Positions 53,416 through 61,858 of a stretch of 64,000 nt of DNA are shown here, one piece after another. The stretch covers positions 42,307 to 106,306 of the forward strand of contig CACYQB010000013.1 of NCBI GenBank assembly GCA_902776435.1, written 5' to 3'. A program made the position numbers and the translations under genes. Position 1 is the stretch's first letter. Each line of letters starts with the position of its first letter. The notes under the pieces were generated by a model that was not told the DNA's origin, did no database searches, and worked only from the letters and a program-made list of their open reading frames with translations. Source of the stretch: an uncultured Bacteroidales bacterium. GTDB lineage: Bacteria > Bacteroidota > Bacteroidia > Bacteroidales > Muribaculaceae.

Positions 53416-55047
53416 TTAGAACCTTACGCCTAATGTGAGCGAGATACGGTTGTTGTTATCCTTCACGTCAGCGCTGACATTGGGCTCATAGCCGTATTGG
53501 TCATTGATGGGCGAGAAGGCATTGTAAACGCTGTTGCGAATCTTGTGCACATAGGCCAGGTCGGTATAGAATGACTTGTAGCGATAGCCCACACCACCGG
53601 TGATGTGATGTACCGTGTTGTCATACTGATAAGCGGGATTGGTGCCCACGGTGGAGATGTTGTAGTCATACTTGTCCACACCCTTCTCGACCTGGGAAGT
53701 CTTTATGCTGTAACCAGCACGCAGGCTCCAGTTGGGAGTCACGCGGTACTCGGCACCCAAGCGGACGATGTGTGAGGGTTTGAAGTAGGCCTTCACATTG
53801 TCGGTCACATCAGGATAGTTGTTACCACGGTCGTCACCGATGCGCATCGTTTCATTGGCTACATACTCATAGTCAAGGCTCAAGATACCCTGAGTGCCGA
53901 TCACACCAGCCACACTACCCATGAAGCGCCACGGGGTGCTGATCGTATAAGAACTACTGTAAGCATATCCGTCGTTGCTGCTCTTGTCGGCATTGTAGAT
54001 CAAGTTATTGTGCTCGTAACCCTTGAGATAGGTGCTGACAAGGTAGGTGTCACGCATGTCGTAGTAGGTGGGTGTGTGGAAAGCCGCACCGATACGCAAA
54101 GCCTGAGTGGGACGCCAGATGAAACCCAGCTTGAAGTTCACACCAGTTCCCTTAGTATGCAGGTAGTTGTACAGGCCCCAATCAGCCCCAGTGTTTTCGT
54201 TATCAATTGGACTATAGTACAAGTCTTCATCATCAAGCATGATATAGGCGTTGTCCAACTCCTCGTCATAGTACTGGTCACTCGTATAATCCAGGTCCAT
54301 GATACCGAAGTCCAAACCCCAATAAAGCTTGTTGGCAAAGTTGCCACCGAAGGCGATGTTGTACTCATCGGCATGGCCGCGCTCGTCCACCTCGTAGTAG
54401 GCTGCACCAGTGGTTCCCGGACCATAGAGGCCCTGCATATAGTCGTCATCACGGACGTTGATGATTCCCACATAGCCATTGGTCTTGGTAGGCATGTCGA
54501 ATGCTGTCACGGCAGCCCAGGGAGCATAGCCGTCAAAGTAAGGATTATAGTCCTCACCGTAGAGCAGTTCGTCAGGATTGAAGCCCGGCATATTGACAAA
54601 CTCGTCGGCGATGAAATTACTCATCGAGGTCTGAATATTACCCACGCCACCCACATAGTGACGGTTATAGGACTGCAGACGGTTGAATGAAAAACCGAAG
54701 TTCAGGTTGGGTACGGCCTCGCTATCCAGACGGATGGCGCCGATATAACCCACGTTATTGACGTTGAACTTGGTCTGACTCATCTTGTCCACACCTGCCT
54801 TGGTGCTGTTGAAGTCCAATCCCATGGTAATACCCAAGTCAGAATTGCGATAAACACCGATGCCGCCAGGGTTCTGGGTGAGGACCGAGATATCGCCTCC
54901 GAGGGCTCCGAAGGCCCCCGCCATCGACTGGAAGCGCGAGGTACCCCGGAGTTCGGTTTGAGACATCTGCAGGACATCAAAGGCGTCCTGAGCGTTTATC
55001 ATAAGAGGAAGTCCGCACAACAGGAGGGCAAAAACTTTCTTCTTCAT
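53416..55047 (-). CDS. OmpP1/FadL-like outer-membrane transporter
   Basis: A 543-aa outer-membrane beta-barrel with a signal peptide (ending MINAQ). The N-terminal hatch region, ISVLTQNPGGIGVYRNSDLG, is typical of the FadL family, which carries hydrophobic molecules such as fatty acids across the outer membrane. Alternating aromatic strands continue to the C-terminal RISLTLGVRF, which ends in phenylalanine as barrels do. Acidic loops (about 255-290, rich in D, E and Y) may face outside. The substrate is unknown. Confidence 0.88.
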   Translation of the reverse strand: MKKKVFALLLCGLPLMINAQDAFDVLQMSQTELRGTSRFQSMAGAFGALGGDISVLTQNPGGIGVYRNSDLGITMGLDFNSTKAGVDKMSQTKFNVNNVGYIGAIRLDSEAVPNLNFGFSFNRLQSYNRHYVGGVGNIQTSMSNFIADEFVNMPGFNPDELLYGEDYNPYFDGYAPWAAVTAFDMPTKTNGYVGIINVRDDDYMQGLYGPGTTGAAYYEVDERGHADEYNIAFGGNFANKLYWGLDFGIMDLDYTSDQYYDEELDNAYIMLDDEDLYYSPIDNENTGADWGLYNYLHTKGTGVNFKLGFIWRPTQALRIGAAFHTPTYYDMRDTYLVSTYLKGYEHNNLIYNADKSSNDGYAYSSSYTISTPWRFMGSVAGVIGTQGILSLDYEYVANETMRIGDDRGNNYPDVTDNVKAYFKPSHIVRLGAEYRVTPNWSLRAGYSIKTSQVEKGVDKYDYNISTVGTNPAYQYDNTVHHITGGVGYRYKSFYTDLAYVHKIRNSVYNAFSPINDQYGYEPNVSADVKDNNNRISLTLGVRF

Positions 55048-55120
55048 CTTTCAAACAGTTTAGAATTTAAAAAATGTGTTCAAATAAAAACTAGTGTGTG
55101 AGTTTAACGGATGTTCCCGA

Positions 55121-56425
55121 TTAGCGACGATGACCGCCACCGCCCGATGAACCACCACTGCTGTGTGAGCCGCCTCCACCATAGGAGCCGCCACTGCTGT
55201 GCGAGCCGCCACCACTGTAGGAACCGCCGCTGCTGCGTGAGCCACCATAAGAGCTGCCGCTGCTACGCGAACTGCCACTGTAGGAACTACCGCTGCGTGA
55301 GCTGCCACCATAGGAACTGCTGCGCGAGGTGCTGCCACCACTGTAGGAGCGTCCGCCACCGTATGAGGAAGAGCTTGAGCGCGATACACCTGACGACGGG
55401 CGTGATACGCCAGAAGTTCCACGGGTGCCGACACCAGAACTGCGAGTGCCGATGTTGCCACCGCCGCGGGTTCCGACGTTGCCGCCGCGGGTTCCAACGC
55501 TGCCGCCGCGGGTACCAATGTTACCGCCATTGCGCGAAACTGCACCTCCAGAGCGACCAGTTGTTGATGTTCCTACACGTGTGCCACGGTTCGTGTCATT
55601 GCTGCGGGGAGCGATACCATTGCGACCATTGGCTGCCACGGTGCGTCCGCGACCGTTGCGGTTGACTGCGGTGCCTACGCGTCCACCAGAGTCACGCCAA
55701 CTACGTCTTCCATCGGAAGTATAGCCACCCTTGTGACCGGTCCAGTAGTCCGTGTATCCGTGGTGCCATCCATACCAGGAGTCCCATCCGTGAGGTCCAC
55801 CCCAATAGGGACGATAGGGCCATCCCCAGAGTGAAGGACCGTGCCAGCTCCAGCCATACAAGCCATACCAGCCGTACCATGAAGGCCTATACCAGGTGGG
55901 ATACCAGGGGTCATACCAATAATTACCATAACCCCATCCCCAATAATAGGAAGGATAATAATAGTTCCAGCCCCAGTCAGATCCGACAATCAGATTAATC
56001 GTGGGAGACTCGTCGTAATAGAGTTCTACCAGATCATCATCGTCGCTCAGGATCACGATGTCGGGATTGTAGAAACGCTCGATGAGGCGGGTGTTGGCAA
56101 AAGCCTCATCATCATAGATAGAGTCGTTAGAGATATAGATGGTGTCACCATTGATATCCACCTCATACTCCGGTTCGTAGGTAACACGGCGGTTGTACTC
56201 GTCCTCATCGCGCTCAACACGATAATTGCTCTTGGCAACCACCTTGTACTTGTCAGGGACTTCGCCATAAACGGCGACAGTCTTGGCGGGCGTCTCGACC
56301 TTGGTCTTCACCGCGCCAGTGGACTTGCTGGCATCGAAATAGATGTCGTCATAGTCCTGGGCTTGTAACACTGAACCAGCGCCTAGCGCCAGCAAGCCTA
56401 ACAGTGTGAAAATACGGTACTTCAT
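55121..56425 (-). CDS. Secreted low-complexity protein (W/Y/G-rich core, S/G/R-rich tail)
   Basis: A 434-aa protein with a signal peptide (ending VLQAQ) and three parts. An acidic N-terminal domain (25-150) is followed by a Trp/Tyr/Gly/Pro-rich core (150-240; WYDPWYPTWYRPSWYGWYG). The tail (240-434) has repeats of VGTRGG(N/S) and then SSGGSYGGGG units, and is strongly basic at its end. It has no catalytic motif. The composition resembles adhesive or matrix-forming and phase-separating proteins, and many Bacteroidales carry such proteins without a known function. It lies 73 bp upstream of the FadL-like gene on the same strand. Confidence 0.8.
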   Translation of the reverse strand: MKYRIFTLLGLLALGAGSVLQAQDYDDIYFDASKSTGAVKTKVETPAKTVAVYGEVPDKYKVVAKSNYRVERDEDEYNRRVTYEPEYEVDINGDTIYISNDSIYDDEAFANTRLIERFYNPDIVILSDDDDLVELYYDESPTINLIVGSDWGWNYYYPSYYWGWGYGNYWYDPWYPTWYRPSWYGWYGLYGWSWHGPSLWGWPYRPYWGGPHGWDSWYGWHHGYTDYWTGHKGGYTSDGRRSWRDSGGRVGTAVNRNGRGRTVAANGRNGIAPRSNDTNRGTRVGTSTTGRSGGAVSRNGGNIGTRGGSVGTRGGNVGTRGGGNIGTRSSGVGTRGTSGVSRPSSGVSRSSSSSYGGGRSYSGGSTSRSSSYGGSSRSGSSYSGSSRSSGSSYGGSRSSGGSYSGGGSHSSGGSYGGGGSHSSGGSSGGGGHRR

Positions 56426-56640
56426 AGTTATTACGTTTTAAAAATTCATTAATTATTCTTCTTTGTCATTTAGACCACAATCTTTTAAAAAAGTTTAAGA
56501 TGAGTATTAAATCTTTTAAAAATGCGTTGCAAGTTATAACGTTAAAAATTATCAGCAATGCAATTGTCAGTGAAAAAATGCTAAATGTGGCAATTTTAAC
56601 GAAATAACGCACACGGACAATAGCAAAAACCGTGCCATTT

Positions 56641-56675
56641 TTAGGTTATAGGAGTTAGGCTTCAGGTTTTAGGGG
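56641..56675 (+). repeat. 7-bp-period tract upstream of trmN6
   Basis: Five heptads in register: TTAGGTT, ATAGGAG, TTAGGCT, TCAGGTT and TTAGGGG. The core word is the reverse complement of the tract at 12244-12278. It lies about 45 bp upstream of the -7 box. Confidence 0.65.
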
Positions 56676-56720
56676 GCGGCTTTTGAGGGTCGGTGCTAAT
56701 AAAGTGTTTCCAAAAATATA

Positions 56721-56728
56721 TATCTTTG
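56721..56728 (+). promoter_or_regulatory. trmN6 promoter
   Basis: The -7 box is TATCTTTG, only 8 nt before ATG 56737, so the transcript should be nearly leaderless. Confidence 0.55.
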
Positions 56729-56736
56729 CAGCAGAT

Positions 56737-57447
56737 ATGGGACGTGAAAAAGTTTTTAGATTCAAGCAATTTGCCGTAGTAAATGACCGTACGGCCATGA
56801 AAGTGGGCACCGATGGTGTTCTGCTCGGTGCTTGGTGTCCCGTCGTGGGGGCAAGGCGTGTTCTTGACGTGGGCACTGGTTGTGGCGTAATAGCGCTGAT
56901 GATTGCTCAGCGCAACAATGAGGCTGTCATAGACGCTATCGACATCGATCATGACGCCATCGATGAAGCCACCCTCAACTTTACCCGTTCACCCTGGGGC
57001 GAGCGGCTTACTGCCACAGAAGGAGATTTCAATAACATGGATTTGGAAACCCGTTATGACCTCATCGTCTCTAACCCACCCTATTTCACTAACGGCATTT
57101 TGCCCACAGGCGATGCACGCACCACAGCCCGCCATACCCAGTCCCTCACTTATCGGAGCCTCATCGAGGGCGCAGCCCGCCTGTTGACAGAAGACGGAAT
57201 GCTGGCGATTATCACGCCTACCGATGCCGAAGGCGACATCATCGAGGCGGCAACCTTCGCTTCCCTACCCGTTCGCCGCATGACCCGTGTCATCCCCGTC
57301 GAGGGCTCCATTCCCAAGCGCACCCTGCGGATCCTGTCTCACCGCGATACATCCTACCATGAAGACTCTATTACCATTGCCCATAGCAACGGCAATTTCA
57401 CTAGCGAATACATCGCCCTGACCAAAGCCTTCTACCTGAAAATGTAA
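56737..57447 (+). CDS. trmN6: tRNA1(Val) (adenine-37-N6)-methyltransferase
   Basis: A 236-aa class I SAM methyltransferase. The N-terminal FRFKQFAVVNDRTAMKVGTD is the TrmN6/YfiC signature, the SAM motif is DVGTGCGVIAL, and the amino-methylating motif is SNPPYF. It methylates N6 of A37 in tRNA-Val. The frame is open up to 56683, but the promoter and the family alignment place the start at 56737. Confidence 0.9.
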   Translation: MGREKVFRFKQFAVVNDRTAMKVGTDGVLLGAWCPVVGARRVLDVGTGCGVIALMIAQRNNEAVIDAIDIDHDAIDEATLNFTRSPWGERLTATEGDFNNMDLETRYDLIVSNPPYFTNGILPTGDARTTARHTQSLTYRSLIEGAARLLTEDGMLAIITPTDAEGDIIEAATFASLPVRRMTRVIPVEGSIPKRTLRILSHRDTSYHEDSITIAHSNGNFTSEYIALTKAFYLKM

Positions 57448-57776
57448 TATTTATCTGCGAATTACGCTCTTTATACTAATGGGGGCGTGTAACTGGCAGC
57501 ATGCGGGATTGGAATATTTCTACTGGATGTATAAAAAACAAAAGTCCCGAGACTGAATTGTCAATCGGGACCTATATGTTCTGTGTCTAGTGATGCTTCG
57601 TCAGCAGTTCGGCACAAGGTTGAAGTGTTTTATTATTAAGAAAAAGTCAGTTTTATTCGTTTGAAGCGGTAATATCTTCATTGAAGTTATAATAAAGACT
57701 GATATTTATCGAAAAGGTTTAATGGGAAACTTATATTTAACATTTGTTAAGATTTAAACATTTAAACCTAAGTATT

Positions 57777-57803
57777 TATCCCCATAAATGGGGATAGTTT
57801 TTT
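57777..57803 (+). terminator. Orphan terminator-like hairpin upstream of feoB
   Basis: TATCCCC-ataaat-GGGGATA followed by GTTTTTT. It could end read-through from trmN6 330 nt upstream, or an unrecognised small transcript. Confidence 0.6.
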
Positions 57804-57850
57804 AGGGGAAAACCTCAAAAAATGGGATTGTTCTTGACTACGAATAGCAG

Positions 57851-57858
57851 TAATTTTG
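57851..57858 (+). promoter_or_regulatory. feoB promoter
   Basis: The -7 box is TAATTTTG, 27 nt before ATG 57886. It rules out an in-frame TTG at 57856 as the start. Confidence 0.6.
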
Positions 57859-57885
57859 CAACGTGAAAAAAACTATCTACGCCAC

Positions 57886-60264
57886 ATGATTAAAAACAAC
57901 GATAAAAACGATAACAATATCACGCGTCTGCTGGACGACGAGCCGGTGGGCAGAACGGTACAGGTGGTACGCGTGATGGGAGGAGGAGGCTTCAGGCAGC
58001 GGCTGCTGGAAATGGGCTTCGTGCGCGGTGCCCAAGTAACCGTGATCAAGAACGCTCCCCTGAAGGATCCCGTGGAATACATGATTATGGGGTCGCACAT
58101 CTCCCTGCGCCACAGCGAAGCCGCCCAAATCGAGGTCACCGATAAAGATGCTGAATTCTGTGACATGGAAGACGCCTATAATGGCATTGTCGAGACCACG
58201 GTGGCAGGAGTTGACCCGCTGGCCGACAACGTGCTGCGTGTGGCACTGATCGGTAACCCCAACTGCGGCAAGACGTCATTATTTAACTACGTGACCGGAG
58301 CCAAGGAGAAAGTGGGTAACTATGGCGGTGTGACCGTTGACAGTAAGGAAGGCTGGTTCACTATCGGCGACCGCAAGGTGCAGCTGGTGGACCTGCCAGG
58401 TACGTACTCGCTGACCGAATACTCACCCGAAGAGATGTATGTGCGCACCTATATCCGCGACAATCATCCGGACGCCATCCTCAACATCGTGGACGCCGGC
58501 AACCTGGAGCGCAACCTGTATCTGACCACCCAGGTTATGGACATGAACATCCCGATGGTGGTCGCCCTGAACATGTGGGACGAACTTGAGAAAAGCGGTG
58601 ACAAACTCGATATCGAAATGATGAGCCGCCTGCTAGGCGCACGCATGGTGCCCATGACAGCCTATAACGGCCACGGCGTGAAAGAGGTGCTGCAAGCCAC
58701 CATGGATGCCATTGACGAGAGCGAGCAGGAAACACTACACCACAATGTGAACTACGGCCCACTCATTGAGAACTGTCTGAAGGAATTGGGCGATATGTGC
58801 CCGGAACTGGACCGCTACACCGTGCTCAAAATCATTGAGAACGACCAGCACGCCATTGAACTGCTGAATCGTCAAGAGAACGGCGAACGAGTCAAAAAAG
58901 AGGCTGCAGAGATGCGCCAACGCATCGAACGCGACTTCAACGATGATATCACCAGCATCGTAACGGACCTGAAATACGGTTTTGTGCGCGGCGCACTCGC
59001 CGAAGCCCTCACGCCCAATCCTGACCGTGAGACTGGCGACACCAAGCCCGGCTATTCGTTAGACCGCCTGCTGACCAACCGCTGGCTGGCATTGCCGATA
59101 CTGCTGGTGCTGATGTGGTTGATGTTTGAAGCGACCTTTACCTTGGGCGCATATCCGCAGGGATGGATAGAGAACGGTATCGCCTGGATTGGGGAGTGGA
59201 TTGGCAAGGCACTGCCCGAGGGCATCCTGCGCGACCTGATTGTAGATGGCATCATCGGCGGCGTGGGCGGCGTGCTCGTGTTCCTGCCGCAGATTCTGAT
59301 ATTGTTCTTCTTTATCTCGTTGCTCGAGGATAGCGGCTACATGGCGCGTGCGGCATTCATCGTGGACCGCATCATGCACCGCGTGGGCCTGCACGGCAAA
59401 TCCTTTATCCCCTACCTCATCGGCTTCGGCTGCGGCGTGCCTGCCATCATGGCGACACGCACCCTCGAGAATCACCGTGACCGTCTGGTGACCATTTTGA
59501 CCGTGCCGTTCATGTCCTGCTCGGCACGCCTGCCAGCTTATCTGTTGCTGGTGGCTGCCTTCTTCACGGCCAAGCAGGGATTGATTCTGATGAGCATCTA
59601 TCTCATTGGCATCCTGGTTGCAGCCTTGACGGCCATTCTGATGAGCAAGACCTTCTTGAAGCATGACAAGACGCAATTTGTGATGGAGTTGCCTCCTTAC
59701 CGCAAACCCACAGCCCGCAATGCGACCATACACATGTGGAGCAAGGGCAAACAGTACTTGCAGAAAATGGCAACCGTCATTCTGGCCGCTTCCATCATCG
59801 TGTGGGCTTTGGGTTACTTCCCGCGCCATGAGGGTCAGACGCCTCAGGAACAGATTGAGAATTCCTACATGGGCATGATGGGAAAGGCGATTGAGCCTGT
59901 TGTCGAGCCTTTGGGCTTTAACTGGCAGATGGGCGTGAGCGTGCTCACGGGCGCCGCCGCCAAGGAGATTGTAGTCTCGACCATGGGCGTGCTCTACACA
60001 GGAGAGTCTGACGCCGACGAGGAGAGCACTTCGCTCAAGGAAAAACTGCAAACCGCCACCAAGGCCAACGGGGAACACGTGTTTGACCCGATAGTGGCCT
60101 ACTCGTTCATGCTATTCATCCTGCTTTATTTCCCATGTATCGCAGCACTTGCAGCCATCAGGCGCGAGGCGGGAACCAAGTGGATGATATTCGAGATTTT
60201 CTACACCACTGGTGTGGCATGGCTGGTGTCCTTCATCTTCTACCAAGTGGCCAGGATGATCTGA
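57886..60264 (+). CDS. feoB: FeoA-FeoB fusion, ferrous iron transporter
   Basis: A 792-aa protein. Residues about 12-85 form a FeoA (SH3-like) domain, and the rest is FeoB: a G domain with GNPNCGKT (123-130), switch GGVTVD, DLPGTYS and NMWD, then about ten membrane helices including the GFGCGVPA and CSARLP gate motifs. It imports Fe2+ across the inner membrane. The A-B fusion is typical of Bacteroidetes. A Cys-rich partner gene follows 21 bp downstream. Confidence 0.96.
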   Translation: MIKNNDKNDNNITRLLDDEPVGRTVQVVRVMGGGGFRQRLLEMGFVRGAQVTVIKNAPLKDPVEYMIMGSHISLRHSEAAQIEVTDKDAEFCDMEDAYNGIVETTVAGVDPLADNVLRVALIGNPNCGKTSLFNYVTGAKEKVGNYGGVTVDSKEGWFTIGDRKVQLVDLPGTYSLTEYSPEEMYVRTYIRDNHPDAILNIVDAGNLERNLYLTTQVMDMNIPMVVALNMWDELEKSGDKLDIEMMSRLLGARMVPMTAYNGHGVKEVLQATMDAIDESEQETLHHNVNYGPLIENCLKELGDMCPELDRYTVLKIIENDQHAIELLNRQENGERVKKEAAEMRQRIERDFNDDITSIVTDLKYGFVRGALAEALTPNPDRETGDTKPGYSLDRLLTNRWLALPILLVLMWLMFEATFTLGAYPQGWIENGIAWIGEWIGKALPEGILRDLIVDGIIGGVGGVLVFLPQILILFFFISLLEDSGYMARAAFIVDRIMHRVGLHGKSFIPYLIGFGCGVPAIMATRTLENHRDRLVTILTVPFMSCSARLPAYLLLVAAFFTAKQGLILMSIYLIGILVAALTAILMSKTFLKHDKTQFVMELPPYRKPTARNATIHMWSKGKQYLQKMATVILAASIIVWALGYFPRHEGQTPQEQIENSYMGMMGKAIEPVVEPLGFNWQMGVSVLTGAAAKEIVVSTMGVLYTGESDADEESTSLKEKLQTATKANGEHVFDPIVAYSFMLFILLYFPCIAALAAIRREAGTKWMIFEIFYTTGVAWLVSFIFYQVARMI

Positions 60265-60285
60265 GTCTTTAGGTTTTAGGTTATT
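60265..60285 (+). repeat. 7-bp-period tract between feoB and its Cys-rich partner
   Basis: CTTTAGG and TTTTAGG, then TTATT, directly abut the ATG at 60286. It has the same core word as the tracts at 12244 and 56641. Confidence 0.5.
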
Positions 60286-60537
60286 ATGACAACATCTGCT
60301 CTCATACAGACGATTGTGGTGCTGGGCATCGTTGCCGTGGCACTGGTATATGTGCTCAAGCGCGTCATCAAGATGACACGCGGCAAGGGTGGCGATTGTG
60401 GTTGTGGCTGCGGCAAAGACTGCCAATGTAAAAACAAACCAGGCAAGAATTTTAGCCGAAGAGATAACGGAAAGCGTCCTCGACGCGAGCGACCTCGACA
60501 ACACGGATGGTCCAAGCGTCACGTTTCACGCCCTTGA
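60286..60537 (+). CDS. FeoB-associated Cys-rich membrane protein
   Basis: An 83-aa protein with one membrane helix (5-27) followed by a cysteine cluster CGCGCGKDCQC (Cys38, 40, 42, 46, 48), as in the small proteins encoded after feoB in many anaerobes; it probably helps to handle Fe2+ on the cytoplasmic side. Relatives usually end soon after the cysteines. Here a basic, arginine-rich tail (about 56-83) is encoded by DNA that overlaps the 3' end of radA on the other strand, so the tail may be a secondary extension. Confidence 0.8.
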   Translation: MTTSALIQTIVVLGIVAVALVYVLKRVIKMTRGKGGDCGCGCGKDCQCKNKPGKNFSRRDNGKRPRRERPRQHGWSKRHVSRP

Positions 60538-61837
60538 GGTTATTCTTGGGAATGATGATGGTCTCGAAGCCCAACTTCTGGGCCTCGGTAACTCGTTGTT
60601 CGCAGCGAGTGATCTGACGGATTTCGCCAGATAGCCCCACCTCGCCAGCGAAGCACACATTATTATTAATAGCCATATCGACATTGGATGACAGGATGGC
60701 GCTGATGACAGCGAGGTCAAGGGCGGGATCACTGACCTTGATGCCTCCCACGATGTTGAGAAAGACATCCTTCTGCGCCAGCTTAAAGCCCAATCTCTTT
60801 TCCAGCACAGCGAGCAACATGTTCATGCGCCGCTGGTCAAAGCCCGTGACTGAGCGCTGTGCCGTACCGTAGGCAGCAGTGCTCACCAATGCCTGCACCT
60901 CGATGAGGAACGGTCTCATACCGTCGATTGTCACACCGATGGCAGTGCCCGACAGGTCCGTCTCACGGTCGCTCAAGAGCAGTTCACTGGGGTTGGTCAC
61001 CTCTCTCAAGCCATCCTCTTTCATCTCATAGATGCCAATTTCATTGGTGTTGCCGAAACGGTTCTTGATCGGGCGCAGGATGCGGTACAGGTAATTGCGG
61101 TCGCCCTCGAACTGGATGACGGCATCGACAATGTGCTCCAGCACCTTGGGACCGGCAATGCTACCTTCTTTATTAATGTGGCCGATGAGGATTACGGGAG
61201 TATAGGTCTCCTTGGCGTATCGCTGGAAGGCTGCGGCACACTCCCTCACTTGAGTCACGCTGCCAGGCGCACTTTCCAACTGCTCGCTGGCTATCGTCTG
61301 GATGGAATCCACAATGATGAGACCTGGCTGGAACGAACGGATGCTGCTGAAGATGTTGTCCAAAGAAGTTTCACACAGCAGATAGCACTCACAATCCATG
61401 CGTCCACCTGCAATGCGGTCGGCACGCATGCGCAACTGCTGAGGGCTTTCCTCGCCCGACACGTAGAGGACACGGCGGGAACGGATGCGCAACACATTCT
61501 GCAGGACAAGTGTGGATTTGCCGATGCCCGGTTCACCACCCAGCAGGACAATGCTGCCAGGCACCAGACCGCCACCCAATACACGGTTGAGCTCATTGCT
61601 GGGCAGGTTGATGCGGGGCTGGTCCTCGGCACGTATCTCCGAAATCTTGACAGGCTCGAGCACCTTGTGGCTACCCTCTCCTGCTCCTGCAAAACGGGCC
61701 GGCGCCGACTTAGGCGCTTTAGGTTCCTCAATATAGGTGTTCCATTCCCCACAGGCAGGACACTTGCCGAGCCACTTGGGCGACTCGTTCCCGCAATTCT
61801 TGCAGAAGAACGTGGTTTTGACTTGCTGCTTGGCCAT
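60452..61837 (-). CDS. radA: DNA repair protein RadA (Sms)
   Basis: A 461-aa RecA-like helicase that helps process recombination intermediates. It has an N-terminal zinc finger (Cys12, 15, 26, 29), Walker A GEPGIGKST (101-109), the RadA-specific KNRFG motif, and a Lon-like C-terminal domain ending VEDAFRYLFG. The last 86 bp overlap the convergent Cys-rich gene. The gene lies 21 bp downstream of the SpoU methyltransferase gene and may be co-transcribed. Confidence 0.96.
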   Translation of the reverse strand: MAKQQVKTTFFCKNCGNESPKWLGKCPACGEWNTYIEEPKAPKSAPARFAGAGEGSHKVLEPVKISEIRAEDQPRINLPSNELNRVLGGGLVPGSIVLLGGEPGIGKSTLVLQNVLRIRSRRVLYVSGEESPQQLRMRADRIAGGRMDCECYLLCETSLDNIFSSIRSFQPGLIIVDSIQTIASEQLESAPGSVTQVRECAAAFQRYAKETYTPVILIGHINKEGSIAGPKVLEHIVDAVIQFEGDRNYLYRILRPIKNRFGNTNEIGIYEMKEDGLREVTNPSELLLSDRETDLSGTAIGVTIDGMRPFLIEVQALVSTAAYGTAQRSVTGFDQRRMNMLLAVLEKRLGFKLAQKDVFLNIVGGIKVSDPALDLAVISAILSSNVDMAINNNVCFAGEVGLSGEIRQITRCEQRVTEAQKLGFETIIIPKNNLKGVKRDAWTIRVVEVARVEDAFRYLFG

Positions 61838-61858
61838 AACCGGATTGAGTGTTGGAGG

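Larger units (their letters stand above)
56426..56736. other. AT-rich divergent intergenic region
   Basis: About 310 bp between the low-complexity protein gene and trmN6. It contains the 7-bp-period tract at 56641-56675 and the trmN6 promoter. No clear -7 box for the minus-strand gene, no ORF and no stable hairpin was recognised. Confidence 0.6.
57448..57885. other. Long AT-rich gap ahead of feoB with two hairpins
   Basis: No ORF of note. One hairpin at about 57543-57573 (AGTCCCGA/TCGGGACT-type arms) is followed by a T-run only on the minus strand. A second, at 57777-57803, is an orphan plus-strand terminator. The feoB promoter is at 57851-57858. No Fur-box-like palindrome was recognised with confidence. 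Confidence 0.55.

Noticed and set aside
57543-57573. Hairpin with a minus-strand T-run, considered as a terminator of a minus-strand small RNA
   Set aside because: No CAAAnnTA (minus-strand -7 box) was found between it and 57850, so no transcript can be proposed.
59059-60078. A 339-codon minus-strand open frame inside feoB
   Set aside because: Shadow of the FeoB membrane domain; no promoter, and a composition dominated by His, Gln and Glu.
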